From Symsagittifera roscoffensis (Eukaryota; Xenacoelomorpha; Acoela; Convolutidae), in the NCBI RefSeq assembly GCF_963678635.1, contig NC_087064.1, positions 26,140,189-26,204,188 of the forward strand: a DNA stretch of 64,000 nt. Direction: 5' to 3'. Both the position numbers and the translations under genes were made by a program. The notes below the pieces were generated by a model that saw only the letters and a program-made list of their open reading frames with translations, ran no database searches and was not told the DNA's origin. Positions 37,576 through 50,368 of this stretch are shown here, in pieces (the stretch's first letter is position 1; every line of letters starts with the position of its first letter).

Positions 37576-39556
37576 CCCAACACTTTAGCGAAGGATCTCA
37601 ACACTTTAGCGAAGGATCCCAACCCTTTAGCGAAGGGTCCCAACACTTTAGCGAAGCGTCCCATCACTTCGGCGAAGGGTCCCAACACAGTGGCGAAGGT
37701 CCCAACACTTTGGCGAAGGGTCCAACACTTTAGAGAAGGGTCCCAAGACTTTTGCGAAGTGTGCCAATGCTTTAGCGAAGGGTCGCAATATTCTAGCGAA
37801 GGGTCCCAACACTTCAGCGAAGGGTCGTAACACTTTAGCGAAAGGTCCCAAGACTTTGGCGAAGGGTCCCAACACTTTAGCGAAATGTCCCAAGACTTTG
37901 GCGAAGGGTACCAACATTTAAGCGAATGGTCCCAACATTTTAGAGAAGGGTCTCAAGACTTTGGCGAAGTGTGCCAACACTTTAGCGAAGGGTCCCAATA
38001 TTCTAGCCAAGGGTCTCAATACTCTAGCGAAGGGTAACAACACTTTAGCGAAGGGTCCCAACACTTTAGCAAAGGATCCATCACTTCGGCGGAGGGTCCC
38101 AAAGCGTTGGCGAAGGGCCCAATACTTCGGCGAAGTACCCAACACTTTAGCGAAGGATCTCAACACTTTAGCGAAGGATCCCAACACTTTAGCGAAGGGT
38201 CCCAACACTTTAGCGAAGCGTCCCATCGCTTCGGCGAAGGGTCCAACACAGTGGCGAAGGGTCCCAACACTTTAGCGAAGGATCCCAACACTTTATCGAA
38301 GGGTCCCGACACTTTCGCCAAGGGTCCGAACACCTGAACTAAGGGATCCAATACTTTGGCGAAGGTCCCAACGCTTTGGCGAAGGGTTCCACCACTCTAG
38401 CTAAGGGTCCCAACACATTAGCGAAGGATCCCAACACTTAAGCAAAGGGTCACAACACTCTAGCGAAGGGTCCCAACACTTTAGCGAAGTGTCCCAAAAC
38501 TTTGGTGAAGGGCTCAATACTTAGGGGAAGGGTTCCAACACTCTAGCGAAGGGTCTCACCACTTCGGTGAAGGGTCCCAACACTTTTGCGAAGGATCCCA
38601 GGACTTTGGCGAAGGGTACCAACACTTTAGCTAAGGGTCGTAACACTTTAGCGAAAGATCCCAAGACTTAGGCGAAGGGTCCCAACATTTAAGCGAATGG
38701 TCCCAACATTTTCGAGAAGGGTCTCAAGACTTTGGCGAAGTGTGCCAACACTTTAGCGAAGGGTCCCAATATTCTAGCCAAGGGTCTCAATACTCTAGCG
38801 AAGGGTCACAAAACTTTAGCGAAGGGTCCGAACACTTTAGCGAAGGATCCATCACTTCGGCGAAGGGTCCCAAAGCGTTGGCGAAGGGTCCAATACTTCG
38901 GCGAAGGTTCCCAACTTTCTAGCTAAGGGTCACAACACTTCGGCGAAGGGTCCCAACCCTTTGGCGAAAGGTCGCAAGACTTTGGCGAAGGGTTCCACAA
39001 CTCTAGCTAAGGGTTCCAACACATTAGCGAAGGGTCTCAACACTTAAGCGAAGGGTCACAACACTCTCGCGAATGGTCTCAACACTTTAGCGAAGTGTTC
39101 CCAAAACTTTGGTGAAGGGCTCAACACTTAAGGGAAGGATTCCAATACTCTAGCGAAGGGTCTCATTACTTCGGCGAAGGGTCCCAACACTTTTGCGAAG
39201 GATCCCAGGACTTTGGCGAAGGGTACCAACACTTTAGCGAAGGGTCGTAACACTTTAGCGAAAGGTCCCAAGACTTAGGCGAAGGGTCCCAACACTTTGG
39301 CGAAGGGTCCCAACACTTTGGCGAAGGGTCCCAACACTTTGGCGAAGGGTTCCAACACTTTAGAGAAGGGTCCCAAGACTTTGGCGAAGTGTGCCAATGC
39401 TTTAGCGAAGGGTCCCAATATTCTAGCGAAGGGTCCCAACACTTTAGCGAAGGGTCGTAACACTTTAGCGAAAGGACCCAAGACTTTGGCGAAGGGTACC
39501 AACACTTAAGCGAATGGTCCCAACACTTTAGAGAAGGATCTCAAGACTTTGGCGAA
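37576..39556 (+). repeat. 0.77-0.82-kb loosely repeated satellite
   Basis: The AAGTGTGCCAACACTTTAG landmark followed by CCAATATTCTAG recurs at 37969, 38740 and 39557 (steps of 771 and 817 bp). Copies are more diverged than in neighbouring blocks, with many CCATCGCTTCGG and CACAGTGG variants. No gene seen. Confidence 0.75.
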
Positions 39557-42266
39557 GTGTGCCAACACTTTAGCGAAGGGTCCCAATATTCTAGACAAGG
39601 GTCTCAATACTCTAGCGAAGGGTCACAACACTTTGGCGAAGGGTTCCAAGACTTTGGCGAAGGTCCCAACACTTTAGCGACGGGTCCCAACACTTTGGAA
39701 AAGAGTACCCAACACTTCGGCGAAGGGTCACAACACTTCGGCGAAAGCTCACAACACTTTGGCGAAGGGTCCCAAGACTTTGGCGAAGGGTCCGAACACT
39801 TCAGCGAAGGGTCCCAACACTTTAGCGAAGGGTCCCATAACTTTGGCGAAGGGTCCCAACAGTTTAGCGAAGGATCCCAACACTTTAGCGAAGGGTCCCA
39901 ACACTTTGGAAAAGGGTCCCAACACTTCGGCGAAGGGTCACCACACTTTGGCGAAGGGTCCCAAGACTTTGGCGAAGGGTCCGAACACTTCAGCGAAGGG
40001 TCCCAACACTTTAGCGAAGGGTCCCATCACTTCGGCGAAGGTCCCAACACGTTGGCGAAGGGCCCATAACTTTGGCGAAGGGTTCCAACACTTTAGAGAA
40101 GGGTCCCAAGACTTTGGCGAAGTGTGCCAATGCTTTAGCGAAGGGTCCCAATATTCTAGCGAAGGGTCCCAACACTTTAGCGAAGGGTCGTAACACTTTA
40201 GCGAAAGGACCCAAGACTTTGGCGAAGGGTACCAACACTTAAGCGAATGGTCCCAACACTTTAGAGAAGGATCTCAAGACTTTGGCGAAGTGTGCCAACA
40301 CTTTAGCGAAGGGTCCCAATATTCTAGACAAGGGTCTCAATACTCTAGCGAAGGGTCACAACACTTTGGCGAAGGGTTCCAAGACTTTGGCGAAGGTCCC
40401 AACACTTTAGCGAGGGGTCCCAACACTTTGGAAAAGAGTACCCAACACTTCGGCGAAGGGTCACAACACTTCGGCGAAAGCTCACAACACTTTGGCGAAG
40501 GGTCCCAAGACTTTGGCGAAGGGTCCGAACACTTCAGCGAAGGGTCCCAACACTTTAGCGAAGGGTCCCATAACTTTGGCGAAGGGTCCCAACAGTTTAG
40601 CGAAGGATCCCAACACTTTAGCGAAGGGTCCCAACACTTTGGAAAAGGGTCCCAACACTTCGGCGAAGGGTCACAACACTTCGGCGAAGGGTCACAACAC
40701 TTTGGCGAAGGGTCCCAAGACTTTGACGAAGGTCCCAACACTTTAGCGAATGGTCCCAACACTTAAGCGAAAGGTCCCAACACTTCGGCGAAGGGTCACA
40801 ACACTTCGGCGAAAGCTCACCACACTTTGGCGAAGGGTCCCAAGACTTTGGCGAAGGGTCCGAACACTTCAGCGAAGGGTCCCAACACTTTAGCGAAGGG
40901 TCCCATCACTTCGGCGAAGGTCCCAACACGTTGGCGAAGGGCCCATAACTTTGGCGAAGGGTCCCAACAGTTTAGCGAAGGATCTCAACACTTTAGCGAA
41001 GGGTACCAACACTTTGAAAAAGGGTCCCCACACTTCGGCGAAGGGTCACAACACTTCGGCGAAGGGTCACAACACTTTGGCGAAGGGTCCCAAGACTTTA
41101 TCGAAGGGTCCGAACACTTCAGCGAAGGGTCCCATCACTTCGGCGAAGGTTCCAACACGTTGGCGAAGGGCCCATAACTTTGGCGAAGGGTCCCAACAGT
41201 TTAGCGAAGGATCCCAACACTTTAGCGAAGGGTCCCAACACTTTGGCGAAAGCTCACCACACTTTGGCGAAGGGTCCCAAGACTTTGGCGAAGGGTCCGA
41301 ACACTTCAGCGAAGGGTCCCAACACTTTAGCGAAGGGTCCCATCACTTCGGCGAAGGTCCCAACACGTTGGCGAAGGGCCCATAACTTTGGCGAAGGGTT
41401 CCAACACTTTAGAGAAGGGTCCCAAGACTTTGGCGAAGTGTGCCAATGCTTTAGCGAAGGGTCCCAATATTCTAGCGAAGGGTCCCAACACTTTAGCGAA
41501 GGGTCGTAACACTTTAGCGAAAGGACCCAAGACTTTGGCGAAGGGTACCAACACTTAAGCGAATGGTCCCAACACTTTAGAGAAGGATCTCAAGACTTTG
41601 GCGAAGTGTGCCAACACTTTAGCGAAGGGTCCCAATATTCTAGACAAGGGTCTCAATACTCTAGCGAAGGGTCACAACACTTTGGCGAAGGGTTCCAAGA
41701 CTTTGGCGAAGGTCCCAACACTTTAGCGAGGGGTCCCAACACTTTGGAAAAGAGTACCCAACACTTCGGCGAAGGGTCACAACACTTCGGCGAAAGCTCA
41801 CAACACTTTGGCGAAGGGTCCCAAGACTTTGGCGAAGGGTCCGAACACTTCAGCGAAGGGTCCCAACACTTTAGCGAAGGGTCCCATAACTTTGGCGAAG
41901 GGTCCCAACAGTTTAGCGAAGGATCCCAACACTTTAGCGAAGGGTCCCAACACTTTGGAAAAGGGTCCCAACACTTCGGCGAAGGGTCACAACACTTCGG
42001 CGAAGGGTCACAACACTTTGGCGAAGGGTCCCAAGACTTTGGCGAAGGTCCCAACACTTTAGCGAATGGTCCCAACACTTAAGCGAAAGGTCCCAACACT
42101 TCGGCGAAGGGTCACAACACTTCGGCGAAAGCTCACCACACTTTGGCGAAGGGTCCCAAGACTTTGGCGAAGGGTCCGAACACTTCAGCGAAGGGTCCCA
42201 ACACTTTAGCGAAGGGTCCCATCACTTCGGCGAAGGTCCCAACACGTTGGCGAAGGGCCCATAACT
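39557..42266 (+). repeat. 733-bp and 1,316-bp higher-order units
   Basis: The CCAATATTCTAGACAAGGG landmark recurs from 39557 to 40290 (733 bp) to 41606 (1,316 bp). 40011/41327 and 40951/42267 confirm the 1,316-bp offset. The longer unit contains the shorter one plus an expanded run of CACTTCGG and CACTTTGG monomers. The two 1,316-bp copies are nearly identical. One visible difference is TTTGACGAAGG (40730) versus TTTGGCGAAGG (42046). Confidence 0.85.
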
Positions 42267-44726
42267 TTGGCGAAGGGTCCCAACAGTTTAGCGAAGGATC
42301 TCAACACATTAGCGAAGGGTACCAACACTTTGGAAAAGGGTCCCCACACTTCGGCGAAGGGTCACAACACTTCGGCGAAGGGTCACAACACTTTGGCGAA
42401 GGGTCCCAAGACTTTATCGAAGGGTCCGAACACTTCAGCGAAGGGTCCCATCACTTCGGCGAAGGTTCCAACACGTTGGCGAAGGGCCCATAACTTTGGC
42501 GAAGGGTCCCAACAGTTTAGCGAAGGATCCCAACACTTTAGCGAAGGGTCCCAACACTTTGGAAAAGGGTCCCAACACTTTGGCGAAGGGTCACAACACT
42601 TCGGCGAAGGGTCACAACACTTTGGCGAAGGGTCCCAAGACTTTGGCGAAGGTCCCAACACTTTAGCGAAAGGTCCCAACCCTTCGGCGAAGGGTCACAA
42701 CACTTCGGCGAAAGCTCACAACACTTTGGCGAAGGGTCCCAAGACTTTGGCGAAGGGTCCGAACACTTCAGCGAAGGGTCCCAACACTTTAGCGAAGGGT
42801 CCCATCACTTCGGCGAAGGTCCCAACACGTTGGCGAAGGGCCCATAACTTTGGCGAAGGGTCCCAACAGTTTAGCGAAGGATCCCAACACTTTAGCGAAG
42901 GGTCCCAACACTTTGGAAAAATGACCCAACACTTCGGCGAAGGGTCACAACACTTCGGCGAAGGGTCACAACACTTTAGCGAAGGGTCCCAAGACTTTAT
43001 CGAAGGGCCCAATACTTTGGCGAAGGGTCCCAACACTTTAGCGAAGGGTTCCAACACTTTAGCGAAGCTCCCATCACTTTGGCGAAGGGTCCCAACACAA
43101 TGGCGAAGGGCCCAATACTTTGGCGAAGGGTCCCAACACTTCGGCGAAGGGTCCCAACCCTTTGGCGAAGGGTCCCAAGACTTTGGCGAAGGGTTCCACC
43201 ACTCTAGCTAAGGGTCCCAACACATTGGCGAAGGTTCCCAACACTTAAGCGAAGGGTCACAACACTCTAGCGAAGGGTCCCAACACTTCAGCGAAGTGTC
43301 CCAAAACATTGGCGAAGGGCTCAAGACTTAAAGGAAGGGTTCCAACACTCTAGCGAAGGGTCTCACCACTTCGGCGAAGGACCCAACACTTTTGTGAAGG
43401 ATCCCAGGACTTTGGCGAAGGGTCCCAACACTTTAGCGAAGGGTCGTAACACTTTAGCGAAGGGTCCCAACAGTTTAGCGAAGCCCAATCACTTCGGCGA
43501 AGAGTCCCAACACGTTGGCGAAGGGCCCAAAACTTTGGCGAAGGGTCCCAACACTTTAGCGAAGGATCCCAACACTTTAGCGAAGTGTCCCAACACTTTC
43601 GCGAAGGGTCCCAAGACTTTGGCGAAGGGTCCCCAGACTTTGGCGAAGGGTCCCAAGATTTTGGCGAAGGGTCGTAACACTTTAGCGAAGGGTCCCAAGA
43701 CTTTGGCGAAGTGTGCCAACACTTTAGCGAAGGGTCTCAATATTCTAGCGAAGGGTCTCAATACATAGCGAAGGGTCACAACACGTTGGCGAAGGGTCCC
43801 AAGACTTTGGCGAAGGGTCCATAACTTTGGCGAAGGGTCCCAACAGTTTAGCGAAGGATCCCAACACTTTAGCGAAGGGTCCCAACACTTTGGAAAAGGG
43901 TCCCCACACTTCGGCGAAGGGTCACAACACTTTGTCGAAGGGTCCCAAGACTTTATCGAAGGGTCCGAACACTTCAGCGAAGGGTCCCATCACTTCGGCG
44001 AAGGTTCCAACACGTTGGCGAAGGGCCCATAACTTTGGCGAAGGGTCCCAACAGTTTAGCGAAGGATCCCAGCACTTTAGCGAAGGGTCCCAACACTTTG
44101 GAAAAGGGTCCCAACACTTTGGCGAAGGGTCACAACACTTCGGCGAAGGGTCACAACACTTTGGCGAAGGGTCCCAAGACTTTGGCGAAGGTCCCAACAC
44201 TTTAGCGAAAGGTCCCAACCCTTCGGCGAAGGGTCACAACACTTCGGCGAAAGCTCACAACACTTTGGCGAAGGGTCCCAAGACTTTGGCGAAGGGTCCG
44301 AACACTTCAGCGAAGGGTCCCAACACTTTAGCGAAGGGTCCCATCACTTCGGCGAAGGTCCCAACACGTTGGCGAAGGGCCCATAACTTTGGCGAAGGGT
44401 CCCAACAGTTTAGCGAAGGATCCCAACACTTTAGCGAAGGGTCCCAACACTTTGGAAAAATGACCCAACACTTCGGCGAAGGGTCACAACACTTCGGCGA
44501 AGGGTCACAACACTTTGGCGAAGGGTCCCAAGACTTTATCGAAGGGCCCAATACTTTGGCGAAGGGTCCCAACACTCTAGCTAAGGGTCCCAAAACTTTG
44601 GGGAAGGGCCCCAACACTTTAGCGAAGGGTCGTAACACTTTAGGGAAAGGTCCCAAGTCTTTGGCGAAGGGTTCCAAGACTTTAGCGAAAGGTCCCAAGA
44701 CTTTGGCGAAGGTTGCTAACACTTAA
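42267..44726 (+). repeat. ~1.54-kb higher-order unit, two copies
   Basis: Segments around 42383-43057 recur at 43922-44596 with a 1,539-bp offset, including the unusual GGAAAAATGACCCAACAC monomer (about 42915 and 44454). Between them, 43058-43826 holds more diverged monomers. The open frames of 314 codons (42267-43211) and 299 codons (43827-44726) are the EGSQHF/AKGPNTL frames of the repeat. Confidence 0.82.
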
Positions 44727-46498
44727 GCGAAGGGTCCCAACACTTTAGCGAAGGGTCCCAAGACTTTGGCGAAGTGTGCCAACACTTTAGCGAAGGTCCC
44801 AATATTCTAGCGAAGGGTCTCAAAACATAGCGAAGGGTCACAATACGTTGGCGAAGGGTCCCAAGACTTTGGCGAAGGGTCCCCAGACTTTGGCGAAGGG
44901 TCCCAAGATTTTGGCGAAGGGTCGTAACACTTTAGCGAAGGGTCCCAAGACTTTGGCGAAGTGTGCCAACACTTTAGCGAAGGGTCTCAATATTCTAGCG
45001 AAGGGTCTCAATACATAGCGAAGGGTCACAACACGTTGGCGAAGGGTCCCAAGACTTTGGCGAAGGGTCCCCAGACTTTGGCGAAGGGTCCCAAGATTTT
45101 GGCGAAGGGTCTCAACACTTTAGCGAAGGGTCCCAACATTTTGGCGAAGGGTCCCAAGACTTTGGCGAAGGATCCCAGGACTTTGGCGAAGGTCCCAACA
45201 CTTTAGCGAAGGGTCCCAATATTCTAGCGAAGGGTCTCAATACATAGCGAAGGATCTTACCACTTCGGCGAAGGGTTCCAACACTTTTTCGAAGGATCCC
45301 AGGACTTTGGCGAAGGGTCCCAACTTTTTAGCGAAGGGTCGTAACACTTTAGAGAAAGGTCCCAAGTCTTTGGCGAAATGTTCCAACACTTTAGCGAAAG
45401 TTCCCAAGACTTTGGCGAAGGGTGCCAACACTTTAGCGAAAGGTCCCAACACTTTAGCGAAGGGTCCCAAGACTTTGGCGAAGTGTGCCAACACTTTAGC
45501 GAAGGGTCCCAATATTGTAGCGAAGGGTCTCAATACATAGCGAAGGGTCACAACACGTTGGCGAAAGGTCCCAAGACTTTGGCGAAGGGTCCCCAAACTT
45601 TGGCGAACGGTCCCAAGGTTTTGGCGAAGGGTCTCAACACTTTAGCGAAGGGTCACAGCACTTTGGCGAAGGGTCCCAAGACTTTGGCGAAGGTCCCAAC
45701 ACTTTAGCGAATGGTCCCAACACTTTGGAAAAGGGTCCCAACACTTCGGCGAAGGGTCACAACACTTAGGCGAATGGTCACAACACTTTGGCGAAGGGTC
45801 CCAAGACTTTGGCGAAGGGTTCCAACACTTTAGCGAAGGGTCCAACACTTTAGCGAAGCGTCCCATCACTTCGGCGAAGGGTCCCAACACAATGGCGAAG
45901 GGTCCAATACTTTGGCGATGGGTCCCAACTTTCTAGCTAAGGGTCCCAACACTTCGGCGAAGGGTCACAACCCTTTGGCAAAGGGTCCCAAGACTTTGGC
46001 GAAGGGTTCCACCACTCTAGCTAAGGGACCCAACACATAAGCGAAGGGTCCCAACACTAAAGCGAAGGGTCACAACACTCTAGCGAAAGGTCCCAACACT
46101 TTAGCGAAGTGTCCCAAAATTTAGGTGAAGGGCTCAACACTTAAGGGAAGGGTTCCAACACTCTAGCGAAGGGTCTCACCACTTCGGCGAAGGGTCCCAA
46201 CACTTTTGCGAAGGATCCCAGAACTTTGGCGAAGGGTCCCAACACTTTAGCGAAGGGTCGTAACACTTTAGCGAAAGGTCCCAAGACTTAGACGAAGGGT
46301 CTCAACACTTTGGCGAAGGGTCCCAACACTTTGGCGAAGGGTCCCAACACTTTGGAGAAGGGTCCCAAGACTTTGGCGAAGGTTCCCAACACTCTAGCTA
46401 AGGGTCCCAGCACATTAGCGAAGGGTCCCAACACTTAAGCGAAGGGTTCCAAAACTTTGGTGAAGGGCCCCAACACCTTAGGGAAGGGTTCCTACACT
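44727..46498 (+). repeat. Transition zone rich in the 20-bp CATAGCG monomer
   Basis: Contains repeated TCTCAATACATAGCG monomers, which are 20 bp because ACTCTA has become ACATA (about 44820, 45010, 45240, 45530; one earlier at about 43760). The same variant is a fixed part of the 1,758-bp unit that follows, so this stretch probably holds the precursor monomers of that unit. No gene seen. Confidence 0.75.
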
Positions 46499-48276
46499 CT
46501 AGCGAAGGGTCTTACCACTTCGGCGTAGGGTTCCAACACTTTTTCGAAGGATCCCAGGACTTTGGCGAAGGGTTCCCAACACTTTAGCGAAGGGTCGTAA
46601 CATTTTAGGGAAAGGTCCCAAGTCTTTGGCGAAGGGTTCCAACACTTTAGCGAAAGGTCCCAAGACTTTGGCGAAGGGTGCCAACACTTAAGCGAAGGGT
46701 CCCAACACTTTAGCGAAGGGTCCCAAGACTTTGGCGAAGTGTGCCAACACTTTAGCGAAGGGTCCCAATATTCTAGCGAAGGGTCTCAATACATAGCGAA
46801 GGGTCACAACACGTTGGCGAAGGGTCCCAAGATTTTGGCGAAGGGTCCCCAGACTTTGACGAATGTCCCAAGATTTTGGCGAAGGGTCTCAACACTTTAG
46901 CGAAAGTTCCCAACACTTTAGCGAAAGGTCCCAAGACTTAGACGAAGGGTCTCAACACTTTAGCGAATGGTTCCAACACTTAAGCGAAAGGTCCCAACAC
47001 TTCGGCGAAGGGTCACAACACTTCGGCGAAGGGTCACAACACTTTGGCGAAGGGTCCCAAGACTTTGGCGAAGGGTCCCAACACTTTAGCGAAGGGTTCC
47101 AAAACTTTGGTGAAGGGCCCCAACACCTTAGGGAAGGGTTCCTACACTCTAGCGAAGGGTCTTACCACTTCGGCGTAGGGTTCCAACACTTTTTCGAAGG
47201 ATCCCAGGACTTTGGCGAAGGTTCCCAACACTTTAGCGAAGGGTCGTAACATTTTAGGGAAAGGTCCCAAGTCTTTGGCGAAGGGTTCCAACACTTTAGC
47301 GAAAGGTCCCAAGACTTTGGCGAAGGGTGCCAATACTTAAGCGAAGGGTCCCAACACTTTAGCGAAGGGTCCCAAGACTTTGGCGAAGTGTGCCAACACT
47401 TTAGCGAAAGGTCCCAATATTCAAGCGAATGGTCTCAATACATAGCGAAGGGTCACAACACGTTGGCGAAGGGTCCCAAGACTTTGGCGAAGGGTCCCCA
47501 GACTTTGGCGAATGTCCCAAGATTTTGGCGAAGGGTCTCAACACTTTAGCGAAGGGTCCCAACACTTTGGAGAAGGGTCCCAAGACTTTGGCGGAGGACC
47601 CAACACTTTAGCGAATGGTCCCAACACTTTGGAAAAGGGTCCCAACACTTCGGCGAAGGGTCACAACACTTCGGCGAAGGGTCACAACACTTCGGCGAAG
47701 GATCACAACACTTTGGCGAAGGGTCCCAAGACTTTGGCGAAGGGTCCCAGCACTTTAGCGAAGGTTCCCAACACTTTAGCGAAGCGTCCCATTACTTCGG
47801 CGAAGGGTCCCAACACAATGACGAAGGGCCCAATACTTTGGCGAAGGGTCCCAACTTTCTAGCGAAGGGTCTCAATACATAGCGAAGGGTCACAACACGT
47901 TGGTGAAGGGTCCCAAGACTTTGGCGAAGGGTCCCCAGACTTTGGCGAAGGGTACCAAGATTTCGGCGAAGGGTCTCAAGACTTCAGCGAAGGGTCCCAA
48001 CACTTTGGCGAAGGGTCCCAAGACTTTGGCGAAGGTCCCAACACTTTAGCGAATGGTCCCAACACCTTGGAAAAGGGTCCCAACACTTCGGCGAAGGGTC
48101 ACAACAGTTCGGCGAAGGGTCCCAACCCTTTGGCGAAGGGTCTCAAGACTTTGGCGAAGGTTCCCAACACTCTAGCTAAGGGTCCCAGCACATTAGCGAA
48201 GGGTCCCAACACTTAAGCGAAGGGTTCCAAAACTTTGGTGAAGGGCCCCAACACCTTAGGGAAGGGTTCCTACACT
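46499..48276 (+). repeat. 1,758-bp (84-monomer) HOR, step 1 (1,778 bp)
   Basis: First step between occurrences of the anchor CTAGCGAAGGGTCTTACC (46499). A second, homologous anchor lies 650 bp later at 47149, showing that the unit contains two related halves. The step is 20 bp longer than the standard unit, about one monomer. Confidence 0.88.
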
Positions 48277-50368
48277 CTAGCGAAGGGTCTTACCACTTCG
48301 GCGTAGGGTTCCAACACTTTTTCGAAGGATCCCAGGACGTGGGCGAAGGGTTCCCAACACTTTAGCGAAGGGTCGTAACATTTTAGGGAAAGGTCCCAAG
48401 TCTTTGGCGAAGGGTTCCAACACTTTAGCGAAAGGTCCCAAGACTTTGGCGAAGGGTGCCAACACTTAAGCGAAGGGTCCCAACACTTTAGCGAAGGGTC
48501 CCAAGACTTTGGCGAAGTGTGCCAACACTTTAGCGAAGGGTCCCAATATTCTAGCGAAGGGTCTCAATACATAGCGAAGGGTCACAACACGTTGGCGAAG
48601 GGTCCCAAGATTTTGGCGAAGGGTCCCCAGACTTTGACGAATGTCCCAAGACTTAGACGAAGGGTCTCAACACTTTAGCGAATGGTTCCAACACTTAAGC
48701 GAAAGGTCCCAACACTTCGGCGAAGGGTCACAACACTTCGGCGAAGGGTCACAACACTTTGGCGAAGGGTCCCAAGACTTTGGCGAAGGGTCCCAACACT
48801 TTAGCGAAGGGTTCCAAAACTTTGGTGAAGGGCCCCAACACCTTAGGGAAGGGTTCCTACACTCTAGCGAAGGGTCTTACCACTTCGGCGTAGGGTTCCA
48901 ACACTTTTTCGAAGGATCCCAGGACTTTGGCGAAGGGTTCCCAACACTTTAGCGAAGGGTCGTAACATTTTAGGGAAAGGTCCCAAGTCTTTGGCGAAGG
49001 GTTCCAACACTTTAGCGAAGGGTTCCAAAACTTTGGTGAAGGGTCCCAACACTTTAGCGAAGGGTCGTAACATTTTAGGGAAAGGTCCCAAGTCTTTGGC
49101 GAAGGGTTCCAACACTTTAGCGAAAGGTCCCAAGACTTTGGCGAAGGGTGCCAATACTTAAGCGAAGGGTCCCAACACTTTAGCGAAGGGTCCCAAGACT
49201 TTGGCGAAGTGTGCCAACACTTTAGCGAAAGGTCCCAATATTCAAGCGAAGGGTCTCAATACATAGCAAAGGGTCACAACACGTTGGCGAAGGGTCCCAA
49301 GACTTTGGCGAAGGGTCCCCAGACTTTGGCGAATGTCCCAAGATTTTGGCGAAGGGTCTCAACACTTTAGCGAAGGGTCCCAACACTTTGGAGAAGGGTC
49401 CCAAGACTTTGGCGGAGGACCCAACACTTTAGCGAATGGTCCCAACACTTTGGAAAAGGGTCCCAACACTTCGGCGAAGGGTCACAACACTTCGGCGAAG
49501 GGTCACAACACTTTGGCGAAGGGTCCCAAGACATTGGCGAAGGGTCCCAGCACTTTAGCGAAGGTTCCCAACACTTTAGCGAAGCGTCCCATTACTTCGG
49601 CGAAGGGTCCCAACACAATGGCGAAGGGCCCAATACTTTGGCGAAGGGTCCCAACTTTCTAGCGAAGGGTCTCAATACATAGCGAAGGGTCACAACACGT
49701 TGGTGAAGGGTCCCAAGACTTTGGCGAAGGGTCCCCAGACTTTGGCGAAGGGTCCCAACTTTTCGGCGAACGGTCTCAAGACTTCAGCGAAGGGTCCCAA
49801 CACTTTGGCGAAGGGTCCCAAGACTTTGGCGAAGGTCCCAACACTTTAGCGAACGGTCCCAACACTTTGGAAAAGGGTCCCAACACTTCGGCGAAGGGTC
49901 ACAACACTTCGGCGAAGGGTCACAACACTTTGGCGAAGGGTCCCAAGACTTTGGCGAAGGGTCCCAGCACTTTAGCGAAGGTTCCCAACACTTTAGCGAA
50001 GCGTCCCATTACTTCGGCGAAGGGTCCCAACACAATGGCGAAGGGCCCAATACTTTGGCGAAGGGTCCCAACTTTCTAGCGAAGGGTCTCAATACATAGC
50101 GAAGGGTCACAACACGTTGGTGAAGGGTCCCAAGACTTTGGCGAAGGGTCCCCAGACTTTGGCGAAGGGTCCCAACTTTTCGGCGAACGGTCTCAAGACT
50201 TCAGCGAAGGGTCCCAACACTTTGGCGAAGGGTCCCAAGACTTTGGCGAAGGTTCCCAACACTCTAGCTAAGGGTCCCAGCACATTAGCGAAGGGTCCCA
50301 ACACTTAAGCGAAGGGTTCCAAAACTTTGGTGAAGGGCCCCAACACCTTAGGGAAGGGTTCCTACACT
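48277..50368 (+). repeat. 1,758-bp HOR, step 2 (expanded to 2,092 bp)
   Basis: The half-unit spacing is 587 bp (48277 to 48864), exactly 63 bp or three monomers short. The missing monomers are those normally between GAATGTCCCAAG and AAGACTTAGACG. The second part is 397 bp longer than standard, from local duplications around 49020-49090 and 49740-50210. Confidence 0.86.

Noticed and set aside
42267-43211. 314-codon open frame (also 298 codons at 12815, 299 at 43827, 248 at 7396)
   Set aside because: Purely heptad translations of the satellite, with equally open overlapping frames on the other strand and no start context, domain or codon signature. Arrays of a 21-bp repeat produce these automatically.
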